Source: Niveispirillum sp.
GTDB lineage: Bacteria; Pseudomonadota; Alphaproteobacteria; Azospirillales; Azospirillaceae
Length of the DNA stretch: 38,504 nt
Direction of reading: 5' to 3'
Assembly (NCBI RefSeq): GCF_017996735.1
Contig: NZ_JAGOGJ010000063.1
Location: 1-38,504, forward strand
The notes under the pieces were generated by a model. That model saw nothing but the letters and a program-made list of their open reading frames with translations. It was not told the origin of the DNA and made no database searches. Below, piece after piece: positions 24,657 through 32,812 of this stretch (its first letter is position 1; each line of letters opens with the position of its first letter). The translations under genes were made by a program, and so were the position numbers.

Positions 24657-25853
24657 ATGGACTTCACCCTGACGCCCGAACTGGAAGAATACCGCGCCCG
24701 TGTCCGTGCTTTCGTGGAAACGGAAATCCTGCCGGTGGAGGCGGATCGCGCCAACTGGGATGAGCATGAGAACATCGCGGAGGCACCCCTGGCGGCTCTG
24801 CGCGCCAAAGCCAAGGCCGCCGGTTTGTGGGCGTTGCAGATGCCGCGCGAGCGGGGTGGCCAGGGCCTGCCCTTCACGGGGCTTGCCGCCTGCTATGAAG
24901 AGATGAACCGGTCGATCTTCGGTCCCGTCTGCTTCAACGCCGCCGCTCCCGATGACGGCAACATGCGCCTGCTGAACCAGGTGGGGACCGAGGCGCAGAA
25001 GCAGCGCTGGCTGCAGCCCATCATTGACGGCAAGGTCCGCTCCGCCTTTGCCATGACCGAACCGCATCCCGGTGGAGGGTCTGACCCGTCGATGATCCGC
25101 ACCCGCGCCGAGCGCAGGGGCGACCGCTGGGTCATCACCGGCCGCAAATGGTTCATCACCGGTGCGGCGGCGGCCCAGCATTTCATCCTGATGGCCCGCA
25201 CGTCCGACGATCCGCGCAAAGGCCTCAGCACCTTCCTGTTCGACCGTGATCAACCCGGCTGGCGCATCGAACGGCGCATTCCCATCATGGGGCCGGAGGA
25301 ACATGGCGGCCATTGCGAGCTGGTCTTCGACGGGCTGGAGATCGCGGACGAGAATGTGCTGATGGGGGTCGGGGACGGGCTGAAGGCGACGCAGATCCGG
25401 TTAGGTCCGGCACGCCTGACCCATTGCATGCGCTGGACGGGCCTTGCCAAGCGCAGCCTGGAGATTGCCGGCGCCTATGTGAAGGAACGCCACAGCTTCG
25501 GCATCCCGCTTTCCGAGCATGAGGGGGTGCAATGGCTGCTGGGTGAAGCCGCCATGCAGATCGAGATCGCACGATTGCTGACCATGCGGGCCGCCGCTCG
25601 GCTGGACCAGGGCGATTTCGCCCGCAAGGAAGTGTCCATGGCCAAGGTGCAGGTGGCCGACACTCTGGCCCGTGCCGTGGATACGGCGATCCAGCTTTGT
25701 GGCGCCAAGGGCTATTCCCGAGACACGGTGCTGGAGTGGATCTACCGCTATGCAAGACAAGCCCGGCTGGTGGATGGCGCCTCTGAAGTTCACAAGATGG
25801 TGCTGAGCCGCTCCTACCTGCAGGAAGGGGACGGGTTCTGGGGGTGGTCATAA
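24657..25853 (+). CDS. acyl-CoA dehydrogenase, ACAD10/11-like
   Basis: Acyl-CoA dehydrogenase of 398 residues with the expected signatures AFAMTEPHPGGGSDPS, ITGRKWFITGAA and ERHSFGIPLSEHEGVQW. The general-base position reads VDGASEVHKM, that is Asp instead of the Glu in YEGTSEIQ. The same replacement is known from ACAD10/ACAD11-type enzymes, which act on unusual acyl groups such as 2-methyl or 4-hydroxy acids. The ATG at 24657 with GGAGAA upstream is preferred to a frame reaching back into the SDR gene. It is the second gene of the TetR-controlled pair. Confidence 0.93.
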   Translation: MDFTLTPELEEYRARVRAFVETEILPVEADRANWDEHENIAEAPLAALRAKAKAAGLWALQMPRERGGQGLPFTGLAACYEEMNRSIFGPVCFNAAAPDDGNMRLLNQVGTEAQKQRWLQPIIDGKVRSAFAMTEPHPGGGSDPSMIRTRAERRGDRWVITGRKWFITGAAAAQHFILMARTSDDPRKGLSTFLFDRDQPGWRIERRIPIMGPEEHGGHCELVFDGLEIADENVLMGVGDGLKATQIRLGPARLTHCMRWTGLAKRSLEIAGAYVKERHSFGIPLSEHEGVQWLLGEAAMQIEIARLLTMRAAARLDQGDFARKEVSMAKVQVADTLARAVDTAIQLCGAKGYSRDTVLEWIYRYARQARLVDGASEVHKMVLSRSYLQEGDGFWGWS

Positions 25854-26166
25854 GCGCCAATCCGACGCGTGTTATGGGCGACGTCTCCCACATTAAGCGT
25901 ACCTGCTTTACAGACTTCAATCAGAATAACGTATTTTAGTCCAAGATAACAATCCTGGGGCGTTCGTCTCGCGGCTATTGCCCAACGGGGTGACGCGCTT
26001 CTCTGTCTCCGGCGCCAACCTCACCGACGTTATCCGCGTAACCAACATTCTCGGACGTTCTGATCTTATATGTGGTGGTCACCAGCGCCAAAGATTGCGA
26101 AACCGCTGGCTGAAGTGTGTTTCCGGTCACCGGAAACACACTTCTATCAATACTGGTAAAATCTGC
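25854..26166. other. convergent intergenic region
   Basis: No gene is supported in these 313 bases between the plus-strand acyl-CoA dehydrogenase and the minus-strand monooxygenase. The only clear element is the long perfect hairpin at 26112-26144. Confidence 0.5.
26112..26144. terminator. 33-base perfect hairpin, bidirectional terminator candidate
   Basis: A 15-bp stem with arms GAAGTGTGTTTCCGG and CCGGAAACACACTTC encloses the loop TCA. It lies 23 bases past the end of the minus-strand monooxygenase gene and 258 bases past the plus-strand gene. No T-run follows on either strand, so it may instead be an RNA-stabilising or protein-binding palindrome. Confidence 0.5.
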
Positions 26167-27588
26167 TCAGGCCGCGGCGGCCACATGCCCGTCGGGACGG
26201 ACCAGCAGGCGGTTCAGGCCGGCGAGGCGGCCAGTGCCCATATCCGTCACCTCCATCCGGCGGGCCTTGATGGAAGGCATCGTCGTGTCGGCCCCGGGCA
26301 GGCGGATATCCAGCCAGTCCCCCTCCCGCAACAGCGCGTAAAGCGTGGTGGCCGTGCCGTCGGCCAGCCGGAATTCCATGTCCGGCAGGCGGTCGCCGCA
26401 CAGGGGCGTCTTCTCCTGCACGGGCCACACGGGCTCCGCATAGGCGATATCGAAGGCGCAGATCTGGTTGGCAAGGTGGCGGTTGGTTTCCGGCAGCGTC
26501 AGCAAATCGTTCAGGACGTTGCGCAGGGCCAGGTCGCGACCCTTGAAGGCCACCATCACTGCCGTCTGGGCCAGCGTGTTGGTCAGCAGTGCCTGACCCA
26601 CCGGGTGACGTTCGGCGTGATAACTGTCCAGCAACGTCTCCGGTGCTTCGCCCTTGACTACCGCGGCCAGCTTCCAGCCAAGGTTGAACGCGTCCTGCAC
26701 ACCGACATTCAGGCCCTGGCCGCCGGCCGGCAGGTGCATGTGGGCGGCGTCGCCGGCCAACAGGATGCGTCCCTGGCGATAGTCGGCGGCCAGCCGCGTC
26801 TCATCCCCGAAGCGGGACAGCCAGAACGGGTCGCGCATGCCGAAATCCGTGCCGGCGATCTTCAAGGCGGCTTGGCGCACCTCTTCCACCGTCACCGGTT
26901 CGGACAGCGGCGCATTCAGCCGTTCGCCATCGACGATGGCGAAACGGTGATGCTTGCCGTCGCCGAGTGGCACCACCAGAAAGCGCCCCTTCTCGTTGGC
27001 GAAGGAATGGGTCTTGGGTGGATTGTCCAGAACCATGTCGGCCAGGAACATGGTGGTGGTGATGTCATTGCCGGGAAAGGCGATGCCCGACAGGGTCCGG
27101 ACCGTGCTGCGGGCACCATCGGCCCCCAGCAGGAAGAGGCCGTGCCCCGTAAAGGCACCGTCCGGCCCTTCCGCCGTGACCGACACGCCGTCCCCATCCT
27201 GGGAAAGGCCGGTGACACGGCAGCCACGACGCAGGTCGACGCCCAGTTCCAGGGCCCGTTCCTCCAGCAACGCCTCCGTCACGGCCTGCGGAATGAACAG
27301 CGTATAGGGACAGGACGTTTCCAGTGTCGAGAAATTTAACCGTGTGTCCAGCACCCCGTAATGCCCGCTGGGCAGGGGGATGCCGCGCTTCAGGGCGCGG
27401 TCCAGCAACCCGCGCATGGAAAAAATTTCCAGCGTGCGTGGATGCAGCGTCAGGGCGCGTGACTGCGCCACCCGTTCGGTCCGCCGTTCCAGCACCGTCA
27501 CCGGCACACCGGCCAGCGCCAGTTCGCATGCCGCCGTCAGACCGGTCGGGCCCCCGCCGACAATGATCACCTGGGTCGAGAAATTCAT
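26167..27588 (-). CDS. FAD-dependent aromatic hydroxylase, Rox (rifampicin monooxygenase)-like
   Basis: Group A flavoprotein monooxygenase of 473 residues. It has the dinucleotide motif GGGPTG (11-16) with Glu34, the DG motif GADGARSTV (155-163), and the GD motif LAGDAAHMHLPAGGQGLN (277-294). The stretches RRGCxxxGLSQD, GTDFGxxxxxWLSRFGD and LLDSYHAERHPV, and the short C-terminal thioredoxin-like end with LVRPDGHV, match my memory of rifampicin monooxygenases and related polyketide hydroxylases. It inserts one oxygen into an aromatic or quinone ring. GGAG stands seven bases before the ATG. It is divergent from a TetR-class repressor with two operators between them. The real substrate could be an antibiotic or a phenolic carbon source. 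Confidence 0.9.
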   Translation of the reverse strand: MNFSTQVIIVGGGPTGLTAACELALAGVPVTVLERRTERVAQSRALTLHPRTLEIFSMRGLLDRALKRGIPLPSGHYGVLDTRLNFSTLETSCPYTLFIPQAVTEALLEERALELGVDLRRGCRVTGLSQDGDGVSVTAEGPDGAFTGHGLFLLGADGARSTVRTLSGIAFPGNDITTTMFLADMVLDNPPKTHSFANEKGRFLVVPLGDGKHHRFAIVDGERLNAPLSEPVTVEEVRQAALKIAGTDFGMRDPFWLSRFGDETRLAADYRQGRILLAGDAAHMHLPAGGQGLNVGVQDAFNLGWKLAAVVKGEAPETLLDSYHAERHPVGQALLTNTLAQTAVMVAFKGRDLALRNVLNDLLTLPETNRHLANQICAFDIAYAEPVWPVQEKTPLCGDRLPDMEFRLADGTATTLYALLREGDWLDIRLPGADTTMPSIKARRMEVTDMGTGRLAGLNRLLVRPDGHVAAAA

Positions 27589-27605
27589 GGGTCTGCTCCA
27601 TTAAT

Positions 27606-27637
27606 CTAACGTTGTTAGGGTGCCCTTACATTGTTAG
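27606..27637. promoter_or_regulatory. tandem TetR operators between monooxygenase and regulator
   Basis: CTAACGTTGTTAG (27606-27618) is a perfect 5+3+5 inverted repeat. CTTACATTGTTAG (27625-27637) repeats it with two mismatches, 19 bases on. The outer halves ATCTAAC and GTTAGAT also pair with each other. The pair covers the divergent promoters. Confidence 0.7.
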
Positions 27638-27648
27638 ATAGGAGGAGA

Positions 27649-28302
27649 ATGTCAACGGGGAAAACGATGCGTCTTGATCGGGAACAGATTGTCGCGGCCG
27701 CGCTCCGGCTTCTGGACGAGGTGGGGGCGGATGGCCTGACCATGCGGGTGCTGGCCGACGCGCTGAAGATCCAGGCACCCTCGCTCTACTGGCATTTCAA
27801 GAACAAGCAGGCGCTGCTGGAGGCGATGGCTGACGCGTTGATCGCCCCCGTGGCCCGCACGGTGCCGTCTGGCTCCTGGCAGGAACAGGTGGGGCATATC
27901 GCCTGGGACCTGCGGTCGGCCCTGCTGTCGCGGCGGGACGGGGCGCGCGTGTTTGCGGGTACCTATTCCATCAATGACAATGTCATCCGGACCAGCGACA
28001 TGATGATCGGCTTTTTGATGGGTGCCGGTGCGCCGGCCCGGCTGGCGGCCTGGGCTACCCTGACCATTACTTATTTCGTGCTGGGCTTCACGATTGAGGA
28101 ACAAGCCGCTGCCGAGCCCGGTGGCGCCGAGGGCGTTGTCCTGGACGCCCGCCGCGCGGAGTTCACCCGTTTTGTCGGTGACCGCTATCCCCACGCTGCC
28201 GCCTGCATCCCCGACATATTCGACGGGGACCAGGATGCCCGGTTCCGCCTGGGTCTGGAGATGCAGTTGGCGGGACTGGCCGCTTTGCTGCCCAAGTCCT
28301 GA
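27649..28302 (+). CDS. TetR-family repressor, TetR_C class
   Basis: Regulator of 217 residues. The helix-turn-helix (LTMRVLADALKIQAPSLYWHFKNKQALLEAM) and the all-helical C-terminal domain with AWATLTITYFVLGFTIEEQA match the tetracycline-repressor class rather than the AcrR or FadR groups. AGGAGG lies only three bases before the ATG at 27649. An ATG at 27667, with GGGG six bases upstream, is an equally good start and removes six residues. A TTG at 27631 is unlikely. Divergent from the FAD monooxygenase, it probably represses it until an aromatic ligand binds. Confidence 0.88.
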   Translation: MSTGKTMRLDREQIVAAALRLLDEVGADGLTMRVLADALKIQAPSLYWHFKNKQALLEAMADALIAPVARTVPSGSWQEQVGHIAWDLRSALLSRRDGARVFAGTYSINDNVIRTSDMMIGFLMGAGAPARLAAWATLTITYFVLGFTIEEQAAAEPGGAEGVVLDARRAEFTRFVGDRYPHAAACIPDIFDGDQDARFRLGLEMQLAGLAALLPKS

Positions 28303-28357
28303 GGATGGGTCGGCTTCCAACCACAGCATCGGCGGCGAGGGTCTCTGCGCTGCGGCA

Positions 28358-28394
28358 GGCGCGACGCAACCCGGTGCGCGGGTCACGTCGCGCC
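28358..28394. terminator. bidirectional terminator hairpin
   Basis: GGCGCGACG (28358-28366) pairs with CGTCGCGCC (28386-28394), and an inner ACCC/GGGT stem forms after a CA/CA mismatch. It lies between the convergent TetR-class gene and the second TonB-dependent receptor gene. There is no T-run. Confidence 0.5.
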
Positions 28395-28401
28395 CCGAGC
28401 C

Positions 28402-30789
28402 TTACCCGAATTTCCAGCCCAGATTGACGCCATAGGTGCGCGGCATGCCGGCGGTGCGGCTGAACATGTCGCGACCGTAATTGACGCTGGTCCAGTAGTC
28501 CTGGTTGAACAGGTTGCGAACCCAAAGGCCGGCCGTCCAGCGCTCGTCCGGCCCCAGCAGAGTGATACCGCCATCCACCAGGGCGCGGGATTTCACGTTG
28601 TAATAGGCCAGATCCTGAAAATCCCCGTGCGAACGGGACTGGTAGCTGAGCGAGACTGTGCTGCGCAGCGACAGGTTGGCCGACAGGTCGGTGACATGGT
28701 CCAGACCGGCATTAACCTGCCATTCCGGTGAATAGGGGAATTCGCTACCCCGGAAATCGACCGCATTGCCAAACTGGTCGAAGCCCTTGTAGTCAAGCAC
28801 CTTGGTGTGCGTCCAGGATGCGGCCGCCCGGGCCGTCAAGCCTGCGGCCAGCCGCCAGTTGACATCGGCCTCCAGCCCCCAGATCTCCGACTTGGGCACA
28901 TTCAGCACCCGTTCCAGCGTGCGGAACAGCGGGTCGGTCAGGACGCCGAACACCTGCTTGTCGCGATAATCGCTGTAATAGGCGGCCAGACTTGTGCGCA
29001 AGCCACCATCCAGAAGGCGCAGCTTGGTCCCCAGCTCGTAGGAGGTCACCTCTTCCTGCCGCACGGGCAGCAACTGCCGGCTGGTATTGGCCGCGATGAC
29101 GGGGAAGCCGCCGGACTTGTAGCCACGGCTGATCGTGCCATAGAGCAGCGTATCGTCCGACAAGGTCCAGTCCAGGCCCGTACGCCAGGAAAGATTATCC
29201 TCCCGCAGCTTGTCATGGACCATCCCGGCCAGTGCCGTCATGGTTTCGTTGAAGGTGATGCAGCCGCCGGGCTGGATATTCGTCGGCACACCGGCCAGCA
29301 CGCCCGCCACGACAGTGTTCCAGATGGGGGCCGTGTTGTTGCCGACATCACGGGTGCAGCCGTCGAAGATTGTACGGTCGACATTGTAGCGGGCACCGAC
29401 CGTCAGCTTCAGCGCATCGGACAATTCATACTGACCGCTGCCGAACAGGGAATAGCTGTCGGTCTTCATGTCGGCGACGGCCTCATCCACCCGCAGTCCC
29501 TGGGCGATCTGGCCGGGCTGATAGCTGTTGGGTACCATTGCGCCAACCGCGCGCAGGACCCGGACAGTGGAGAAATCGTCCAGCCACGCAGTCATGCCCT
29601 CGAAAATATCGTCATGGACGTAGTAGCTGCCCACGGTCCAGTTCAGACGTTCCGCCTCCCCCGACAGGCGCAGTTCCTGGGAGAGGGAATTGACGTGACC
29701 ACGCGGCTGGTAGCTCAGCATCTCGAACGGTGCGCCATTGGCGTCGATCATGTCATCGCGCGTGACCCGGTTATAGGCGGTGGAACTGTTGAGCAGCAGG
29801 CCATTATCGAACGCATATTCCAGGTCCAGCGCATGGCCCTGGAAATCGGCCCTCATGCGATAGGGCGGGCGCTGTCCCGACCAGGTGCGGGTACCGGGAT
29901 GGTTGGACGGCACCCAGTCGGCCTGACTGTTCTTCGCTTCCAGCAGCAGCGACGGAGCAATCTGCGCGGCAGTCAGGGCACCGGCCGGGTTTTCCGGCAG
30001 ATAATAGATCGCCTGCGGCGCCTGCGTGTCAGACCGGTCGCGCCAGAAGCTGGACCGCCATGTGGCCACCAGCCCGCTATCCGGCTTCCATTGCAGCGTG
30101 GCGCGGCCGGCCATGCGATCCTTCTCTCCCAACCGCTCGCCATGGGTGACGCTTTTCTGCCAGCCCTTGTCGCTGTCCTCCGCCGTAAAGGCGATGCGCA
30201 GACCCAGCGTCTCGCTGACCGGGGTAGAGACATGGCCTTGCAGGCTGAAGGTCTGATAGTTGCCGTATCCCGCTGTTACCGCCCCCTCATAGCTGTCGCC
30301 GGGCGTGGCCGTGACATACTTGATCAGGCCGCCTGTGGTGTTGCGGCCATAGAGCGTGCCTTGCGGTCCCTTCAGCACCTCCACCCGCGCCAGATCGAAG
30401 GCCATCTGCTGGGTCATGAACGGATAGGCCAGGGCCGTATCATTGATATAGACACCCACGGGCGAGGTGGCTGACAGGTTCGGCGTGTTGAAGCCGATGC
30501 CGCGCAGCGTATAGATCGGTGTGCCGGCTACGGAATCCGCCGCCGTGAACCCGGGCACCAGTTGCACCAGATCCTTGGTGTCGGTCACGCGCAGGGTTTC
30601 CAGCGCCTCTCCGCCCAGGGCGGCGATGGACATGCCGATCCGGTCCGCCACGCCGCTCCGTTTCTCGGCGGTCACGATGATTTCTTCCAGCATCTCACCG
30701 GACTGGGCATGGGCCGGGCCTGCCGCCAAGGCGAGCAGCATTGTCAGCGCCAGCCGCGATGGGCCGCGCCGTTCAGTGATCCAAGACAT
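28402..30789 (-). CDS. TonB-dependent receptor (block 5, first)
   Basis: Outer-membrane receptor of 795 residues. A signal peptide ends at AHA-QS (about residue 28), a TonB-box-like EEIIVTAEKR lies near 35-44, then a plug with FDLARVEVLKGPQGTLYGRNTTGG, then the barrel. The last residues are GWKFG: the usual terminal Phe is followed by one Gly before TAA, which is odd for the barrel-insertion signal. ATG at 30789 has AGGGAG eight bases upstream and is preferred to a frame starting 42 bases earlier. It is divergent from the alpha/beta hydrolase gene, and its promoter carries a 22-bp palindrome. It probably imports the substrate of this block. Confidence 0.95.
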   Translation of the reverse strand: MSWITERRGPSRLALTMLLALAAGPAHAQSGEMLEEIIVTAEKRSGVADRIGMSIAALGGEALETLRVTDTKDLVQLVPGFTAADSVAGTPIYTLRGIGFNTPNLSATSPVGVYINDTALAYPFMTQQMAFDLARVEVLKGPQGTLYGRNTTGGLIKYVTATPGDSYEGAVTAGYGNYQTFSLQGHVSTPVSETLGLRIAFTAEDSDKGWQKSVTHGERLGEKDRMAGRATLQWKPDSGLVATWRSSFWRDRSDTQAPQAIYYLPENPAGALTAAQIAPSLLLEAKNSQADWVPSNHPGTRTWSGQRPPYRMRADFQGHALDLEYAFDNGLLLNSSTAYNRVTRDDMIDANGAPFEMLSYQPRGHVNSLSQELRLSGEAERLNWTVGSYYVHDDIFEGMTAWLDDFSTVRVLRAVGAMVPNSYQPGQIAQGLRVDEAVADMKTDSYSLFGSGQYELSDALKLTVGARYNVDRTIFDGCTRDVGNNTAPIWNTVVAGVLAGVPTNIQPGGCITFNETMTALAGMVHDKLREDNLSWRTGLDWTLSDDTLLYGTISRGYKSGGFPVIAANTSRQLLPVRQEEVTSYELGTKLRLLDGGLRTSLAAYYSDYRDKQVFGVLTDPLFRTLERVLNVPKSEIWGLEADVNWRLAAGLTARAAASWTHTKVLDYKGFDQFGNAVDFRGSEFPYSPEWQVNAGLDHVTDLSANLSLRSTVSLSYQSRSHGDFQDLAYYNVKSRALVDGGITLLGPDERWTAGLWVRNLFNQDYWTSVNYGRDMFSRTAGMPRTYGVNLGWKFG

Positions 30790-30843
30790 CCTTAAAGCTC
30801 CCTGTTCAGGCTGGAATGGCGTTCGTACCACTCTCTAACTTTA

Positions 30844-30882
30844 TTAGGGCAACATGTTGCCTTAAACGCAACAAGTTTGTTG
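30844..30882. promoter_or_regulatory. palindromic operators in the receptor promoter
   Basis: GGCAACATGTTGCC (30848-30861) is a perfect palindrome that extends outward, with one mismatched pair, to TTA/TAA at 30844-30865. A second palindrome CAACAAGTTTGTTG follows at 30869-30882. Written as GGGCAA-CATG-TTGCCT, the first matches the block motif GGACAA-N4-TTGTCC with transition differences only. It is about 55-75 bases upstream of the receptor ATG. Confidence 0.6.
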
Positions 30883-30948
30883 AGCACAAAGGTATTCCAC
30901 GATATGAATGGTGTGTGGGTCTGTCTTTACGCCTTCCGTTGGCGCAAC

Positions 30949-30964
30949 CGACAACCTGTTGTCC
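30949..30964. promoter_or_regulatory. CGACAA-N4-TTGTCC operator before the hydrolase gene
   Basis: CGACAACCTGTTGTCC is an inverted repeat with one mismatch, 31 bases upstream of the plus-strand ATG at 30996. It differs at one half-site base from the perfect copy at 35173. Confidence 0.6.
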
Positions 30965-30995
30965 AAAATCAAGCATCCGGCACCGGAGACCACGC

Positions 30996-31718
30996 ATGCC
31001 CGAATCGCCCCCCTTGCTGATCTTGATCCACGGGTCCTGGCTTGGCGGCTGGTGCTGGCAAAGGCTTGCCGGTTCGCTGACCGATCGTGGATGGCGCGTG
31101 GCCAGCCCGACCCTGACCGGCCTTGGGGACCGTCAGCATCTGGGCGGTGCCGCCACCGGCCTGTCGGACCATGTCGCCGATATCTTGTCGGTGCTGGATT
31201 TTGCGGAGCCGGGCCCCGTCATCCTGGCCGGCCATTCCTATGGCGGGCTGGTGGCGGCGGAGGTGGCGGCGCTGCGGCCGGATCGGGTCAGCGACCTTGT
31301 CGTGATCGACGGCCCCATCGCCACGAAAGGTCAGTCCCTGTTCGATCAGGTGCCGGAAATGGGTACCCTGTTCAACGCCATCGCGCGGGACGGGATGGTA
31401 CCGCCACCGGACGCCGCCTTCCTGGGCCTTGATCCGGGAGACTCTGTTACGGAATGGACGCTTTCCCGGCTGCGCCCCATGCCACTACGCACGCATGCGG
31501 AACCCGCGCGATACGGCGCCGGCGCCCTGGTCTGCCGCCGCCATTACCTGCGCTTTACCGACTTTCCGCCAACCGGCCCCCTGGCCGCGCTGGCACAAAA
31601 AGATGGATGGCAAGTGGCGGAGGTGGCGGCCGGTCACACGGCCATCGTCACCCATCCCGAACCGGTGGCGCACGCCCTGACCCATCTTCTGCGATCCGAA
31701 CCGGGAAGCCCCGCATGA
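30996..31718 (+). CDS. alpha/beta hydrolase, small esterase type
   Basis: Hydrolase of 240 residues without a signal peptide. The motif HGSWLGGWCW (12-21) resembles the plant methylesterase/hydroxynitrile-lyase-like group, and GHSYGG carries Ser81. The base is the His in AAGHTAIVTHP near residue 214. CGGAGA stands six bases before the ATG. A longer frame back to 30816 would overlap the operators and is not favoured. Its stop overlaps the RidA-like ATG (ATGA), so the two are coupled. It probably cleaves an ester of the imported compound. Confidence 0.9.
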   Translation: MPESPPLLILIHGSWLGGWCWQRLAGSLTDRGWRVASPTLTGLGDRQHLGGAATGLSDHVADILSVLDFAEPGPVILAGHSYGGLVAAEVAALRPDRVSDLVVIDGPIATKGQSLFDQVPEMGTLFNAIARDGMVPPPDAAFLGLDPGDSVTEWTLSRLRPMPLRTHAEPARYGAGALVCRRHYLRFTDFPPTGPLAALAQKDGWQVAEVAAGHTAIVTHPEPVAHALTHLLRSEPGSPA

Positions 31719-32122
31719 CCCAGAAACTGAACCCCGACAGCCTGGCCCCGCCCGTGATGGGCCTGTACGCCCAGATCGCCATCGCCCCCACGGGCCGGCT
31801 GGCCTTCATCGCGGGGCAGGTGGCGCTGGATGCCGATGGCAATCTGGTGGGTGGCGACAGCCATCAGGCACAGGCACGGCAGTGTTTCGCCAATATCGCC
31901 GCCGCGCTGGCCGCCCTCAAGGTGGGGCCGGACCGGATCGTCAAGATGACGATCAATGTCGCGGGCCATCATCCCGGCCTGATTGCGCCGATTTTCGGCG
32001 CCGGCCGGGACGTTTTCGGCGATGAATGGCCCGTGACGGCCAGCATGCTGCTGGGCGTCCAGGCTTTGGGTCTGCCGGAATGGCTGGTGGAGGTGGATGC
32101 GATCGTGTCGCTGCCCGACTGA
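31715..32122 (+). CDS. RidA/YjgF-family protein without the catalytic Arg
   Basis: Protein of 135 residues of the Rid family. The C-terminal EVDAIV with Glu126 and the segment KMTINVAG are conserved. The Arg that binds the imine/carboxylate in RidA (FPARS) is a Thr here (WPVTAS, Thr108), so deamination of 2-iminobutyrate in the RidA manner is unlikely. Such Rid members are frequent in catabolic operons with unknown roles. It is coupled by ATGA to the hydrolase gene and is convergent with the XRE-cupin regulator. Confidence 0.88.
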   Translation: MTQKLNPDSLAPPVMGLYAQIAIAPTGRLAFIAGQVALDADGNLVGGDSHQAQARQCFANIAAALAALKVGPDRIVKMTINVAGHHPGLIAPIFGAGRDVFGDEWPVTASMLLGVQALGLPEWLVEVDAIVSLPD

Positions 32123-32130
32123 CGCCCCTA

Positions 32131-32153
32131 CGGAGGGGGGCTTCAGCCCTCCT
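32131..32153. terminator. short convergent terminator
   Basis: GGAGGG (32132-32137) pairs with CCCTCC (32147-32152) between the RidA-like gene and the regulator gene. It overlaps the stop codon of the latter. No T-run. Confidence 0.35.
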
Positions 32154-32766
32154 CCCCGCTGCGGGTCGGCAGATCCTGGGCCACGATCAGCATCGCCAGA
32201 CATTTCCCGGTGCCCACCCGCCGCAACTGATGGCGCAGATGGCCATCGAAATGCACGGCATCGCCTGTCTCCAGCGACACGATGCGATCGGGGAAGACCA
32301 CCTCCATCGCGCCTTCCATCACATAAAGGAACTCGTCCCCCGGATGATCGGCATTCTGGGTATGGCGTCCGTCACCCGGTTCCAGCAGGAAGACGCTGAG
32401 CCGGCGATGGTCACCGGCCGGCAGGATGGCCTTCAGGGCGGCCCCGGGTCCCATGGAGGAATCGTCGCTGATATCGACATGTTCGTCACGGCGGATGATG
32501 ATGATGGACTCAGCATCCGTGTTCTCACCGAAAAGATGCCCGACGGGTACGCCCAGCGCCTCGGCAATCTTCAGCAGGGTGCCGACCGAGGGCGATTTCT
32601 GGCCCCGTTCGACCCGCGACAGATAACCCTTGTCCAATTCCGTCCGCTCTGCCAGTTCCGCCAGGGTCATGCCCTTGCGGCGGCGCGTGGTGCGGATGGA
32701 TGTGGCGATGATATTGGCGTCCGGCACGGTCATGGAACCGCGACCGGCTGGCTTCTTCTCCCGCAT
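32143..32766 (-). CDS. XRE-cupin transcriptional regulator
   Basis: Regulator of 207 residues. An XRE helix-turn-helix at about 22-76 (RRKGMTLAELAERTELDKGY and RVERGQKSPSVGTLLKIAEALGV) is followed by a cupin_2 sensor domain at about 115-195 with PGDEFLYVMEGAMEVVFPD. Proteins of this type usually repress or activate small catabolic or amino-acid loci and bind their ligand in the cupin barrel. The ATG at 32766 is used. A later Met at 32733 is possible. The block motif variant at 32813-32828 is 46 bases upstream, which suggests autoregulation. It is the best candidate to bind the three other sites in this block. Confidence 0.92.
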   Translation of the reverse strand: MREKKPAGRGSMTVPDANIIATSIRTTRRRKGMTLAELAERTELDKGYLSRVERGQKSPSVGTLLKIAEALGVPVGHLFGENTDAESIIIIRRDEHVDISDDSSMGPGAALKAILPAGDHRRLSVFLLEPGDGRHTQNADHPGDEFLYVMEGAMEVVFPDRIVSLETGDAVHFDGHLRHQLRRVGTGKCLAMLIVAQDLPTRSGEEG

Positions 32767-32812
32767 GGCAATTTCCGTCCTGGCAATCCCGCTTCCCCTG
32801 TGAATGCCTCAG

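Noticed and set aside
25978..27339. 453-codon plus-strand frame opposite the monooxygenase
   Set aside because: It is an antisense shadow in GC-rich DNA; the minus-strand frame carries all flavoprotein motifs.
28807..30474. 555-codon plus-strand frame opposite the second receptor
   Set aside because: Rich in Gln, His and Arg with no domain pattern; antisense to a clear TonB-dependent receptor.
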